From: Henricia sp. BOLD:AAB3569
Taxonomy: Eukaryota > Echinodermata > Asteroidea > Spinulosida > Echinasteridae
Direction: 5' to 3'
Length of the DNA: 64,000 bases
NCBI GenBank assembly: GCA_037783545.1
Contig: JBBELK010000015.1
Location: forward strand, 1,977,452-2,041,451
The stretch's first letter is position 1. Each line of letters starts with the position of its first letter. The notes under the pieces are model-generated. The model ran no database searches. It worked only from the letters and a program-made list of their open reading frames with translations, and was not told the DNA's origin. This document shows positions 21,701 to 30,655 of this stretch, piece after piece. Both the position numbers and the translations under genes were made by a program.

Positions 21701-24700
21701 TTGGGGGAAACCCGAGGGCATACACCACTGTGCCTTATAGCAGTGTCAGAGGTCTCAGGTTCCTTGCGATTTTTCTCTTATCCCAAGTTTGGTTTAAGCA
21801 AAAGCCAAATAAATCAGTCACACCTTGATTTACTTAACGTACCTTGTAAGATAGTCAATGATTGGATTGTGCGGCTTGACCAGGCTGTTGTACAACACAG
21901 TGAACTTCTCATCGACCAGAGAAACACGAGTCAGTTCACTCCCATTCTTGGTAACACACTGTAGGATGGAGAAAAAAAGATAAGAGTTGGGAAGTTTATC
22001 TTTTTTTTTTAAATGACTTATCTAGCACTGAAATGTGCAGATTTTGAGTGGGAATTATTTCAGATTTAGTTAGGAAACACTAAAAATCTCATATTTTGCA
22101 CACAAGGTCTATAGCCATGATAAACTTCCCAATTCTTTCCGAAGAAAATACATTCTTTGTCTTCCATTCAATGTTTAAAGACAAATTACACAATTGGAAA
22201 ACTTTTTTAAAACAGGAACAACAGCATTACATAACTAAAGAATAATGTTGTTTCAGCCACATAGATGCAGTAATACCTCAGAAATGTTGACAACTTTGGA
22301 CGACCCCGTAGTACAACGAAATGTCAACGCATAATTTCGAGCATGCTCGAAATTTGGCGCGTCTGTGCAATGGCAACAGAGTCGTAACGCAAGGTGTACA
22401 GCCGGCTTTACACCACAGACCCGCCCGCGATCTAGCCACCGGGGCAGACTCGTGTATCACGCGATTGCTAAAAGAATGCTCCGGTGTAAGTTGGTGTTAC
22501 ACGGTGTAAGCATCTAGAACGCCCCTTTTGTAGAACCGTAACAATGTTGACAACTTACCATTTCACAATCCACGCTGATCATGGGGCTTTCATCAGTGAC
22601 CGTATCACTATGCTTAGTGTGGATGTATGTTGGATCGTCTGGGTCAGGATAACGCCATGTTTGTTTCTCCCCGTCAGTCAGTAGGTAGTGCATTCTCCCT
22701 GGTTTGTTGCCGGTCGTAGCGAGGTTTGGCTTCACTAACACTACAGAGTCTAGATAGAGTGATACAAGAACAGGTCTGTATTTTGCTTCAAGACCATTGA
22801 GTATATATTCTTGCACAGTGCCAGAACACTCGGCATCAAGCGAAAAAAGTAACGCTCAGGTCACAAACCAGAAGAAATCATGTATTGCTGAACAAGCGGA
22901 AACTCGGCACAAAATATGCTCAAATGGTCAACTGAGGTTTGATGTGGCATAGCAGAAACAAAGTATCTACTTTTTATTATGTCTAAATTTCCTTCAATCT
23001 GTGCTATATATTACCAAATTTGATAGTCTTCTGACAAAACTAGTATCAAGTGGGTCTTAATCACTGACACTAAAAACTATTCTGATTCATTTCTATATGT
23101 CAGTTTCTACGATAGCATAATACTTTGCACCCAGAGTCTTGCTTTCCAACTTTAAGAAAATCGTGCTAGAAGCCTGATGAAGTAGTATAAGTAAGTCGTT
23201 TTACCAGCCAATATTGGCTCATTACGGCCGGTACTCATCCCCGGTTTCCGTGGCATGGAGTGACCAGGACCAATTCTACATGTACTGATCCTCCTGGATG
23301 GGATGCCAGTCAATCACAGGTCTACCCCAGCAACTAGTTGGGTTTCAACCGTATTTGCTGGTACCCATTTATACACCTGGGTGGAGAGAGACGAGGAGTG
23401 AAGTGTCTTGTACACGGACACAATGCGGTGCAGTGGCCAGGTTTCGAACCATGGACCTCTCGACCGAACGTCCGACATGCTATCCACTAGACCACCACGT
23501 CCCCCAATGAAGCAGTAGAGTGCGATTTTTTTCCAATTTTGAAATGATTCATGATAGAACCAACCTGGCATTTTGTAGTTTTCACGAGTCTTGGCAAGGT
23601 AGCGTCGTTTCTTCATCTCAATCTTGCTGACTGCTACGTATAAAAGCTGATTCACTATAGTCTCTTGTTCTGATGGATGGCGCTGAATTTGTCCTGTCTA
23701 ATGAAAATCAATACACATATGGGTCTTTCCACAGTAAAGGGGGCATTTTGGCAACACAGACGATATTTTCGAGGAAATATCTTTGTCTGGTCTCAAAATA
23801 AATGAAATAAGTTTAAGTTGTTCTGAAGAGATAATTTAGCCCCAAAAAGGGTTACAAATAAAAACCATGTGTACAGATTTTTAATAATATACGCTCGTAA
23901 CCGGGACGGAACACTTGTGTTACATTTTATTCTGCTTTTTTACATTTTTGTCATGAAAAGGAAATTAAGACGAAAGGCTTTGCAGGCCGATAACAAGTGA
24001 ATCCACCATAATGAGGAACATCAAAGAAATTATAAGTCAAAGCGAGGTCTTACCAGATCTGAGCTTGCTGTGAGATAAGGAAAACAAGCCGAGTTCTCCT
24101 GGAAGTGTTTCTCAGACACTCCCTTCAAAACGACTAAAACCACTTTTTCAACCAGGAAGGGCCTCACTAATTTGCAGAACCTGCAAGGCAATAAAAACCC
24201 ATTTTTAATTTTTAAGCAAAGAAGATAAATGCACAGAGAGACACAATTATAAAGTCAACATCTCAACCAGAACCCCTTCCTGCAAAACATCTTTATGAAA
24301 TTTGCCCTCGGAAAGGCCCAACCTACCTGACTCTGTTAACACTTCCAGCATTGGCCAACACACTGTACTGCAGTAAATCTTGCATGTCCTGCATCATGAC
24401 CGGTTTGAATGTGGACTTTTGGTCTTCGTCGTTGGTGAAGTTGTCAATAAGGAACAACTTTGGTTGTTGCTGAAAATAAAGAACAAGATCATTAAGACGT
24501 CTGCCTAGTATGCAGGAGGTTGTGGGTTCAAGTCCCACCTGAGCACGCTATGACTTTTATTCACAGTTTTCTCGAGAAAGCACCGAGTATACAGTGCTAA
24601 TCAGGTTATGTTGGGAAAGGGCAAAACAAACCCCAAGGTCATTTGGAGATAAAACTTTTTAGGGATTCCCGACACAAAGACATTAGGGGCCGTCTAAAGT

Positions 24701-27700
24701 TATCAACATTAATTTTCACAGTTCTACAAAGCATAGGAAGGGGGAGTGGGTTGAGGGCCGCGTAGGACTTAACTTGCACTGTCAAATTTTGACATTTCAT
24801 GGTAGTGACAACAAATATGAATAAGTAGTATTTTTGGGGAGGGAAATATTTGTAATTAATTAAAAGTTTATTCAAGGGAATGCCTACCATTCTGAGCTTC
24901 TTGACTGATGTTTTCTCTTTCCATTCATGTTTTCTCCTTTCTATAGTTTCCTCATCCACAATGACCTTGCTTTCAGCTCCTTCCTCATCATTCTCCGATG
25001 ACATCTCAATGTCTAAGACATCTGATTTGTCTTTCCCTTCATCCCCATTCTTTGATATCTCCTCAAAGTCCAAGACATTTGATTTCTCTTCATGCTGATT
25101 TTTGCTCTCCTATGGGACAAAATTGGTACACTAAAATATTTACTTAAATCTTACATACGGATAGGTGATTTTTTTGGGGGGGGGGGGGGGGGGATGGGGG
25201 AAAATGACCCAAGGACCGCCGGGATGAATTAATTTGATACAAATGTGGCAAATGTCTATGAGTTTGTGGGAAATGCAGTGCAAAGCAATTTGGCTCCACC
25301 GTGATTCGAACCACGGACCTTCTGCTTAACATGCAGACATCCTGCTAATTTAGCCATGAAGCCAACTAGTGTCTCTCAAAACATGGCATTGCAGTTGTTT
25401 CTCACTCGGAGGGATAAACTTTTCAATGAGGTAACCAACCCCCCAGAGATCACTTAACCTTTTAGTGCACAGTATGATCACTAGCGACTGCTAAAACAAT
25501 AGAGTTCTAAAACAATCTGTGCATCAAAGGGTTAAGATACGACCTAAACCAGTAAATTTTACATAACAGATTTGCTAACATCATGGCAACATAAGCTGCA
25601 GTGTCCCAAAATCAGCAAAATCAGATCTAGATGTCAAAATCACAATAAGCTAAGCATCAAGATACATAGGGAGCTAGTGTCTTAGGCAGTCGATTCAGCA
25701 ACAGTAAACAATTCCCCTCGTATAAAGAAAGAATGCTCCAAGTTCACCCAAAAGTCAAAAATGATAAATCTGTAAAGCTTTTACCTCAGTTTTGTGTCTG
25801 CTCTTTTTCCTCTTCTGTTTCTTAGGTTCTAGATATTCTACAGAATGTTCCTCATCTTCGGTATTGGACTGGAAATGTGAAGTGAATAAAAGGTTTAAAC
25901 AAAAACAATTTTCTAATGCCACAGTCTAGTCTTTCCACGGTAAAGGAGGCATTTTGGCAACACAAACCCTATTTTCCAGAAAATATCTTCGTCTGGTCTC
26001 AAAATAAAAGAAATAATTTTTAGTTGTTCTGAAGAGATAACTTAGGCCCCAAAAGGGTTACAAATAGTGTGACAACATGCCTTTCTAAAAACCCTGTGTA
26101 CACATTTCCAATATACGCTCGTAACTGGAACGGACACTTGTGTTACATTTCAGGCCATCCCGGTTACGAGCGTATATTGGAAATGCCCCCTTTACTGTGG
26201 AAAGACCTAGTTCAAGGACATTTTAACCCTAACGCCCTAGGGTGTATGTTGTTTTTGGAGGATTGAGCAGGGTTAGGGTTAATAGGAAATGCTGTAATCA
26301 TGAATAAAAAACAGTCTCCAAAACTACATGTAAGTCACTCCAGTCCAACTTTCATATAGCACACACACACAGATTTCATGAACAACTTCCGCAAGCATCC
26401 TGAATAAGGATCAATAGTTGGCTTATCCCAAGAGGCAACTTTGAAGATTGTGTCAAGAATTCACCTCAGTCATGTGTTTTCTCTTCTTCTTCTTCCGATT
26501 CTGAGGTTCGTGATGTTCCGCTAAATGATCCTCACCCATGACTTTTGACTAGAAATTTGGGATGGAAACAAAACATAAAAACAAAAACTGTACGCACATG
26601 TGTGACTTTACGTACGATCATTCCATGAAACTGGGAGATCTTTTTGACTATATTTTTGAACTTACTGGAATTTTGTGCAAATGCAGTTGTGACATTCAGT
26701 GTTTTTCAACATATTTTCTTGAATCACATTTTGATCAAGAACCGGAGTAAAATGAGATATATTGCCATGGTTTTCTCAATTATATCAGTAAACATCATTT
26801 TACCAAAAAATTCAAAGTTGCCGAATTCCACAAAGACTGAATACTTTATGGATGGCCCCTTACCTCTCTTTTTTCCTTTTTGTGTTTTTTCCTTTTCCGC
26901 TTGCAATCTTCTGTAGAACCCTCAACACTTCCGAAAATGGACTCAACATTTTCAGTCTAAAGAAATAATTGCAAGTCAAGAAAATACTTTTATTTATTTA
27001 TTTATTTATTTCATTTTCCGGGATATACACTTACACAGAACTACAGATATACACAGAACTACAGACAGATAATGAACATAATAAATAATAAAGGAAAAAC
27101 AAAACCAAACCAAAAAAATAGAAAGTCAAAAATCAAAACTGCAAATTAACATAAAAAACAAAAACAACATCCAATTAGCTCCCGCAGGATTGCCCAAAAG
27201 AAACTAGTTTCTGTCAGGGGGCTCTCCAAACTGATTGGATCACAAAACAATAAAACATAAATATATAAGTATATGGTATTTACACAAATTAAAAACTAAT
27301 GTACAAGTTTGACTGGATTTATTATAATTATAAACAATTAAGAAGAGTCAAAGTAATAAATACAAATCATAAATCTTGGATAAGTCATCTGAAAGAAAAA
27401 GAAAAAAAGATACTTGTAAATGTATTTATTATGAAATAATGAAAGAATTTGCAGGATGGGTACATTCTAAAAAGAGTGTGAGATGGGGTCTTGGTTGAGA
27501 AGGTGATCACGTAGGGCATTTATGAAGCATTTAGAAGAGGGTTCCAGACAGAGATCTCGAAGATCACAGGGAAGAGAGTTGAAAAATCGGGGGAAGAAGT
27601 TAAACAAAGAGAATTTTGCACAGTTAGTACGGTTGTATTGGTGCTTGAAGAGCAAGACATCCGTTTTCCTGGTGTTTGGCTGTGGGAGAAAAGAAGAAGG

Positions 27701-29283
27701 GATGTTGTTATGTTTATACAGACATTTAACCACAAAAGAAACACTTAAATAAATCAGTCTATTGTAGAGAGGGGGGAAGTTGAGTTTCTTCAGGCGTTCT
27801 TCATAGGAGAGTGAGGTAGCAATGTTATAGGGAAGGCATGATTTTGTGAAACGACGTTGAACAGCTTCAAGACACTGGATGTGGTTTTTCTGGTGCGGTA
27901 GCCATACTGGTGATCCATATTCTAGAACAGGTCTACAGAGGGAAGAAAACAGTTTGAGTAGAACTTCGGCATTTCGTGATTTAACAGTTCGGCGAATAAA
28001 ACCAGCTAATTTGGAGCATTTTGCACGGATCATATTTACATGTTTGTTCCAGGTTAGGTCATTAGAAAGGATGATACCAAGGTATTTGTAGGAAGTGACA
28101 ACCTGCAGGGGGACAGAGTCAGAAAGAGAGTATTGAGTTAAACATTGTTTCCTAGAGCGAGATATGTGCATAACTTTACATTTATCCGAGTTCAACTGCA
28201 TATGATTCTCCGCACACCACTTTGTAATTGAGTTGAGATCATTCTGTAAAACAACACTATCATCTGTACATTTAATTATCCTATATAAAACAGTGTCATC
28301 TGCATATTGCGGTAGAGACGACTGGACATGGTTAGGGAGGTCGGCTGTAAATAAATTAAAGAGTACTGGACCAAGAACAGAGCCTTGAGGTACGCCAGAA
28401 GTAACCGGTACCCAGTTAGATTTGGTCCCTGAAAAGAGAACCCGTTGTTGTCTATTAAAGAGGAAGCTGCCGATCCAGGAGAGCAGATTTCCACAGATGC
28501 CGTAACTGTGTAGCCTATTTAGAAGAAGTGCATGGTCACACCTGTCAAATGCTTTTGACCAGTCAAGGAAGATGGCGTCAATCCTAGGTGGTTTGGAAAC
28601 ATCCAGTGCCTGGGACCATGTATTAAAGAGAGTGGTTAATTGAGTGATACAAGAACGTTTAGGTTGAAATCCATGCTGTGAGTCAATAGGCTGCGGGGGA
28701 AAAAACATGTGTATTTTGGCCCCAGGGGTGGGGATTTTGTGACCTAAATTGTGCCCCAGGGGTGGGGACTTTGCAAAAAGTGGGGGGTGGGGAGGGGGGG
28801 GGGGGGGTGGGGGACAATAAGTGCATTACCTCAGTTAAATTGTGTCTGCTCTTTTTCCTCTTCCGTTTCCGAGGTTCTTCATCATCTATCAAATGCTCAT
28901 CATCTCTGTTGTGTGACTGGATATTTGAAGAAAAAGTACGAAAACAAAAATGATTTTCACAATTTCAAGGTCGCAGGACATTTGAATCTGAGCTGCTTTT
29001 AATATAGACCATATCGAATAACTACCATCTTGTAGAGAAACTTTTGATATTTAAGTTGGACAACAATGTAAGCACAAAACGTACAGCCAGGCATGTCTCC
29101 AAGGTCAAGAACAAAGAAACTGTCTTTCATGACATCCAAAATGGCAGTGCCCATGGTGCAAACTTTCAGTGCAGAAGCACTATAGTGAAATACATGATTA
29201 AAATTGTAAGCTTTAATTACCTTGTGCTTTTCCAAAGACAAGTCTTGGACTCCATCTGCGCTGTCCCTTTTCCGTTTTCCCAT
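18591..29283 (-). CDS. REXO5: RNA exonuclease 5 (REXO5 / NEF-sp type), complete, 17 exons
   Basis: A 3'-5' RNA exonuclease of the DEDDh (RNase T/REX) family, nuclear/nucleolar in animals and implicated in snoRNA and rRNA 3'-end trimming. Exons from 5' to 3': 29221-29283, 28830-28916, 26864-26956, 26465-26548, 25785-25868, 24888-25109, 24327-24469, 24054-24180, 23565-23697, 22559-22809, 21843-21958, 21172-21310, 20667-20755, 20119-20274, 19575-19692, 19148-19258, 18591-18767. All junctions are GT-AG and keep one frame, giving about 730 aa. Catalytic pieces are SVDCEM (Asp, Glu), SLENDLRALK (Asp) and AAGHDSVEDA (His, Asp). PVTTRISDVQRD is typical of REXO5. The N-terminal 200 residues are Lys/Arg- and Glu-rich. 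A LINE sits in intron 2 and SINEs in others. Confidence 0.88.
18768..19147 (-). other. REXO5 intron 16
   Basis: AT-rich 380-bp intron (GTCAG donor, GCAG acceptor on the minus strand). Nothing else seen in it. Confidence 0.6.
19148..19258 (-). CDS. REXO5: REXO5 exon 16
   Basis: 37 codons, phase 0 at both ends: ALKKAVHTLPYSQFVSVQFY then NFFKLMQGISQG. Acceptor ATTTGCAG/G, donor CAA/GTCAGT. Lies after the nuclease domain in the RRM-like region. Confidence 0.8.
19318..19500 (+). repeat. SINE, family C (body without tRNA head), in REXO5 intron 15
   Basis: AGAGCACATATCTATCCTGC, GGGAGTATGCAGCC and GGTGTTGCATGGTAGCGTAA are shared with 34795-35310 and, inverted, with 21385-21545. In those copies the body is joined to repeated tRNA-like heads. 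Confidence 0.6.
19575..19692 (-). CDS. REXO5: REXO5 exon 15
   Basis: Reads LFRCAYSLKKVSMLIDGTSV, FVKDPVGVIACQSDSE. Acceptor CCCAG/T, donor GAG/GTATG. Matches the segment after the nuclease domain that starts the first RRM-like fold in REXO5. Confidence 0.78.
20119..20274 (-). CDS. REXO5: REXO5 exon 14 (ExoIII motif)
   Basis: Reads QTIQSHAAGHDSVEDATVCM and KLVQLKIARGEDLEKYTF. H and D in GHDSVEDA are the general base and last metal ligand of the DEDDh active site. Acceptor TTTCAG/C, donor GAG/GTATG. Confidence 0.88.
20667..20755 (-). CDS. REXO5: REXO5 exon 13
   Basis: Reads LYHPHVVDTSHMFTGSYRVA then LRKLALRYLG. The VxDTSxxF stretch follows the third catalytic Asp in REX-family enzymes. Acceptor TTGTAG/C, donor AGG/GTAAG. 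Confidence 0.85.
21172..21310 (-). CDS. REXO5: REXO5 exon 12 (ExoII motif)
   Basis: Reads YSGITKQLLDPVTTRISDVQ, RDIIAILPHDAILIGQSLEN and DLRALK. D of ENDLRALK is the ExoII aspartate. Acceptor CTACAG/G, donor AAG/GTAAAG. The LIGQSL position is usually GHSL; His is replaced by Gln here. Confidence 0.88.
21385..21780 (+). repeat. SINE, family C, with three tandem tRNA-like heads, in REXO5 intron 11
   Basis: TGCCTTATAGCTCAGCTGGT (tRNA D arm/A box) followed by AGAGCATCTGC...GTGTCAGAGGTC repeats at about 21578, 21652 and 21736 with an ~80-bp period. The upstream body (21385-21545) is inverted relative to 35210-35310. Confidence 0.65.
21843..21958 (-). CDS. REXO5: REXO5 exon 11
   Basis: Reads CVTKNGSELTRVSLVDEKFT, VLYNSLVKPHNPIIDYLT. 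The (G/S)ELTRVSLV stretch directly follows DCEM in REX-family nucleases. Acceptor CTACAG/T, donor AAG/GTACG. Confidence 0.88.
22559..22809 (-). CDS. REXO5: REXO5 exon 10 (ExoI motif)
   Basis: Reads EYILNGLEAKYRPVLVSLYL, VVLVKPNLATTGNKPGRMHY and ends SPMISVDCEM. Asp and Glu of VDCEM bind the catalytic metal. Acceptor GTGCAAG/A, donor ATG/GTAAG. Codon phase 1 joins exon 9. Confidence 0.86.
23215..23512 (-). repeat. tRNA-derived SINE, family E, in REXO5 intron 9
   Basis: On the minus strand the head reads GTGGTCTAGTGGATAGC...GGTTCGAAACCTGG, then a body with ACAAGACACTTCACTCCTCG and CACCCAGGTGTATAAATGGG. It has an A box, a B box and a long tail. A headless partial copy lies at 13160-13400. Confidence 0.75.
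23565..23697 (-). CDS. REXO5: REXO5 exon 9
   Basis: Reads TGQIQRHPSEQETIVNQLLY, VAVSKIEMKKRRYLAKTREN and YKMP. Acceptor CATTAG/A, donor CAG/GTTGG. Links the N-terminal domain to the nuclease domain. Confidence 0.8.
23722..23935. mobile_element. GGTCTTTCCAC-type MITE, half copy
   Basis: GGTCTTTCCACAGTAAAGGG and GGCATTTTGGCAACACAG begin the element, followed by TATCTTTGTCTGGTCTCAAA. Only the left half is present; fuller copies lie at 25929-26207 and 40933-41357. Confidence 0.65.
24054..24180 (-). CDS. REXO5: REXO5 exon 8
   Basis: Reads FCKLVRPFLVEKVVLVVLKG, VSEKHFQENSACFPYLTA. The VVLVVLKGVS stretch matches the conserved N-terminal domain of REXO5. Acceptor TTGCAG/G, donor CTG/GTAAG. Confidence 0.82.
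24327..24469 (-). CDS. REXO5: REXO5 exon 7
   Basis: Reads QQPKLFLIDNFTNDEDQKST, FKPVMMQDMQDLLQYSVLAN and ends in phase 2. Acceptor TTTCAG/C, donor CAG/GTAGG. Start of the conserved part of the protein. Confidence 0.82.
24487..24640 (+). repeat. tRNA-derived SINE, family A, in REXO5 intron 6
   Basis: GTCTGCCTAGTATGCAGGAG, GTGGGTTCAAGTCCCACC (B box), then GAGCACGCTATGA, CGAGAAAGCACCGAGTATAC and GGGCAAAACAAACCCCA. Same order as the inverted copy at 7943-8095. Confidence 0.7.
24888..25109 (-). CDS. REXO5: REXO5 exon 6 (acidic region)
   Basis: 74 codons, phase 0: ESKNQHEEKSNVLDFEEISK, then LDIEMSSENDEEGAESK and ERRKHEWKEKTSVKKLRM. Low-complexity Glu/Asp/Lys with two similar VLDFEEIS / VLDIEMSS pieces. 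Acceptor CATAG/G, donor ATG/GTAGG. Confidence 0.78.
25178..25195. repeat. Poly-G tract
   Basis: An uninterrupted G run of about 17-18 bases next to the SINE end at 25195; simple low-complexity DNA. Confidence 0.8.
25195..25560 (-). repeat. tRNA(Asn)-derived SINE, family B, most complete copy
   Basis: The minus strand at 25293-25366 forms a full tRNA-like cloverleaf: GGCTTCATGGCTAAATTAGC, anticodon loop ATGTTAA (GTT, Asn), GGTTCGAATCACGG, with a paired acceptor end. It is followed by the SINE body (CACTGCATTTCCCACAAACT) and preceded by GTGATCTCTGGGGGGTTGG. The shared body and 5' extension mean SINE, not tRNA gene. Confidence 0.7.
25785..25868 (-). CDS. REXO5: REXO5 exon 5 (basic repeat 4)
   Basis: 28 codons, phase 0: SNTEDEEHSVEYLEPKKQKR then KKSRHKTE. 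Acceptor CCAG/T, donor GAG/GTAAA. Same layout as exons 2 and 4: acidic start, EP(K/R), Lys/Arg cluster, H-x-TE end. Confidence 0.75.
25929..26207. mobile_element. GGTCTTTCCAC-type MITE, in REXO5 intron 4
   Basis: Left AGTCTTTCCACGGTAAAGGA and right CCTTTACTGTGGAAAGACC-type ends are inverted; the arms extend through TTGGCAACACA and CCAATATACGCTCGTAACTGG. Full foldback of about 280 bp. Confidence 0.7.
26465..26548 (-). CDS. REXO5: REXO5 exon 4 (basic repeat 3)
   Basis: 28 codons, phase 0: SKVMGEDHLAEHHEPQNRKK then KKRKHMTE. Acceptor TCTAG/T, donor GAG/GTGAA. Same size and plan as exon 5. Confidence 0.74.
26864..26956 (-). CDS. REXO5: REXO5 exon 3 (basic repeat 2)
   Basis: 31 codons, phase 0: TENVESIFGSVEGSTEDCKR then KRKKHKKEKRE. 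Acceptor CTTTAG/A, donor GAG/GTAAGG. Confidence 0.74.
26989..28690 (-). mobile_element. 5'-truncated CR1/jockey-like LINE in REXO5 intron 2
   Basis: A non-LTR retrotransposon in the same sense as the host gene. Its coding part is the frame at 27467-28708. A 3' part of about 480 bp ends in a TAAA repeat on the minus strand (TTTA run at 26989-27010), the usual tail of this group. The 5' end is lost inside the reverse transcriptase domain. No target duplication was recognised. It makes up nearly all of an intron of about 1.9 kb. Confidence 0.8.
27467..28708 (-). CDS. LINE reverse transcriptase (partial, intact frame)
   Basis: About 400 codons without a stop. Motifs in order: HGFQPKRSC, AIFLDWSKAFD (first catalytic Asp), SGVPQGSVLGPVLF, QYADDTVLY (YADD catalytic pair), LNSDKCKVMH, YKYLGIILSNDLTW and the thumb region LEYGSPVW. 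The endonuclease domain and the N-terminal RT segment are missing, so it cannot retrotranspose by itself. The long open frame suggests a fairly recent insertion. Family placement (CR1 versus jockey) is uncertain. Confidence 0.85.
   Translation of the reverse strand: MFFPPQPIDSQHGFQPKRSCITQLTTLFNTWSQALDVSKPPRIDAIFLDWSKAFDRCDHALLLNRLHSYGICGNLLSWIGSFLFNRQQRVLFSGTKSNWVPVTSGVPQGSVLGPVLFNLFTADLPNHVQSSLPQYADDTVLYRIIKCTDDSVVLQNDLNSITKWCAENHMQLNSDKCKVMHISRSRKQCLTQYSLSDSVPLQVVTSYKYLGIILSNDLTWNKHVNMIRAKCSKLAGFIRRTVKSRNAEVLLKLFSSLCRPVLEYGSPVWLPHQKNHIQCLEAVQRRFTKSCLPYNIATSLSYEERLKKLNFPPLYNRLIYLSVSFVVKCLYKHNNIPSSFLPQPNTRKTDVLLFKHQYNRTNCAKFSLFNFFPRFFNSLPCDLRDLCLEPSSKCFINALRDHLLNQDPISHSF
28780..28815. repeat. 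G-rich low-complexity tract
   Basis: GGGGGGTGGGGAGGGG-type runs just 3' (gene sense) of REXO5 exon 2, ending about 15 bp from its donor; could form G-quadruplexes on the plus strand. Confidence 0.7.
28830..28916 (-). CDS. REXO5: REXO5 exon 2 (basic repeat 1)
   Basis: 29 codons, phase 0: SHNRDDEHLIDDEEPRKRKR then KKSRHNLTE. Acceptor ATATCCAG/T, donor GAG/GTAATG. RKRKRKKSRH resembles a nuclear localisation signal. Confidence 0.75.
29221..29283 (-). CDS. REXO5: REXO5 exon 1 with start codon
   Basis: ATG at 29283-29281. Reads MGKRKRDSADGVQDLSLEKH K, 21 codons, donor AAG/GTAATT. Chosen as the start because it is the first Met in the spliced frame and begins with a short basic stretch like later exons; upstream sequence has stops. 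Confidence 0.72.
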
Positions 29284-29389
29284 GACTGAGGTATAAATTT
29301 GTCCGGCTTTAAAAGTTGGTCGCTACTCTGATGGAAAAATAGATTTTGTGAGGAAACAGAAATTTTATTATGGTTTGTTTACGTAGGTA

Positions 29390-29748
29390 CGAAGACCCAG
29401 AGGGGACATTTAAGTATTATGCTTTTTTTATTTTTTAATACGTACGTACGTGATAATAGTACGTACGTAATTACGTGATAATAATATACGTGATAATTAC
29501 GTGATAATTTATTACGTACGTACGTGATAATACTACGTACGTACGTATTATTATCACATACGTACGTGATAATACTACGTACGTACTTAATATTATCACG
29601 TACGTACGTATTAAATTATCACGTACGTACGTGATAAATTATCACGTACGTACGTATTAAATTATCACAAACAAACGTACTATTATCACGTACGTACGTA
29701 TAAAAAAAATTAAAAGGAAAATACTTAAATGTCTCCTCTGGGTCTTCG
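29390..29748. mobile_element. ACGT-repeat foldback element beside the REXO5 start
   Basis: Outer arms CGAAGACCCAGAGGGGACAT / ATGTCTCCTCTGGGTCTTCG (29390 and 29748 ends) enclose about ten alternating ACGTACGTACGT and TGATAAT/ATTATCA units. The whole 359 bp is self-complementary at several scales. It lies 107 bp upstream of the REXO5 ATG. Confidence 0.75.
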
Positions 29749-29794
29749 TTGAAAAAACACCTCCTGGAATTAACAGATCATCCAATTTGAAGAT

Positions 29795-30100
29795 ATACTT
29801 CACACTTGCACTTCTGTTGGAAATGTTTCATTTCTGAGATAAATAAATGATAAAATTACTGCATAAAGATAAAGTATTGCACCAAAGTCATGAAGTACAG
29901 CGCGAGCGATCCATGCGTTTATAGTGGGACGGATTAACAGAGGTCGCTGCGCGCGCGTGAATGGTTAGGCCAGGCCTATATCATCTTGAACACTAAACTA
30001 AATGCAATTTTTAAAGAAGAAAATGTGATTTTTCTACAGAAAAGCAACATTTGCGACAAAAGTGCAAGTGGGAAGTATATCTTAAAATTAGATTATCTGT
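29795..30100. mobile_element. AAGATATACTTC MITE, diverged copy
   Basis: GAAGATATACTTCACACTTG and AGTGGGAAGTATATCTTAAA are inverted ends; the interior AATAAATGATAAAATTACTG and GAATGGTTA match the copies inside 30704-31108 and 44545-44954. Confidence 0.7.
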
Positions 30101-30655
30101 TGATTCCAGGTTTTTTGTCAAAGCGACTCGCGTGGCAACTTTACGAGTGGAAAAGTCATTTGACGTAAATCCTCCATTTACTGACCGCACAGTGGCACGC
30201 TAAAACAAATCCTCCCTCGTCCAAAAATGGTACATGCTGGATCTGGTCTGGTGCTTGACACTGTTATACGTGAGCGCCATAGCGCAGGCAGGACTTCAGG
30301 TTTCAGCCACCGAAAGTGGAAGGGTCGATAAAAAGCCCTAGTTCTAGTTATGAATGTAAATTTGATGGTGAAATTGATAAAAACGAAGGTGTGTACGCCA
30401 TGGTGTACGTCAGTCTTGGGAGTATTTCAGCCAGGGAGGTATGTAGAACGTGTAGAGATTTGTATTTTAACAAAAAATAGCAATTTCCTGTAAAATGGCT
30501 TGCGCAACGATTTTGGGTGTCGTTGAAACCCGGAGGTCGGAGGTATTAACCCGGAGGTAGAATGTTTTGTGACCGTGTAGTACATGCTACAACCAACCTC
30601 CGGCTTGTTATTTTAATACCGCGTAGCTCCGGAGCCACCGTCAACGCACCAACTA

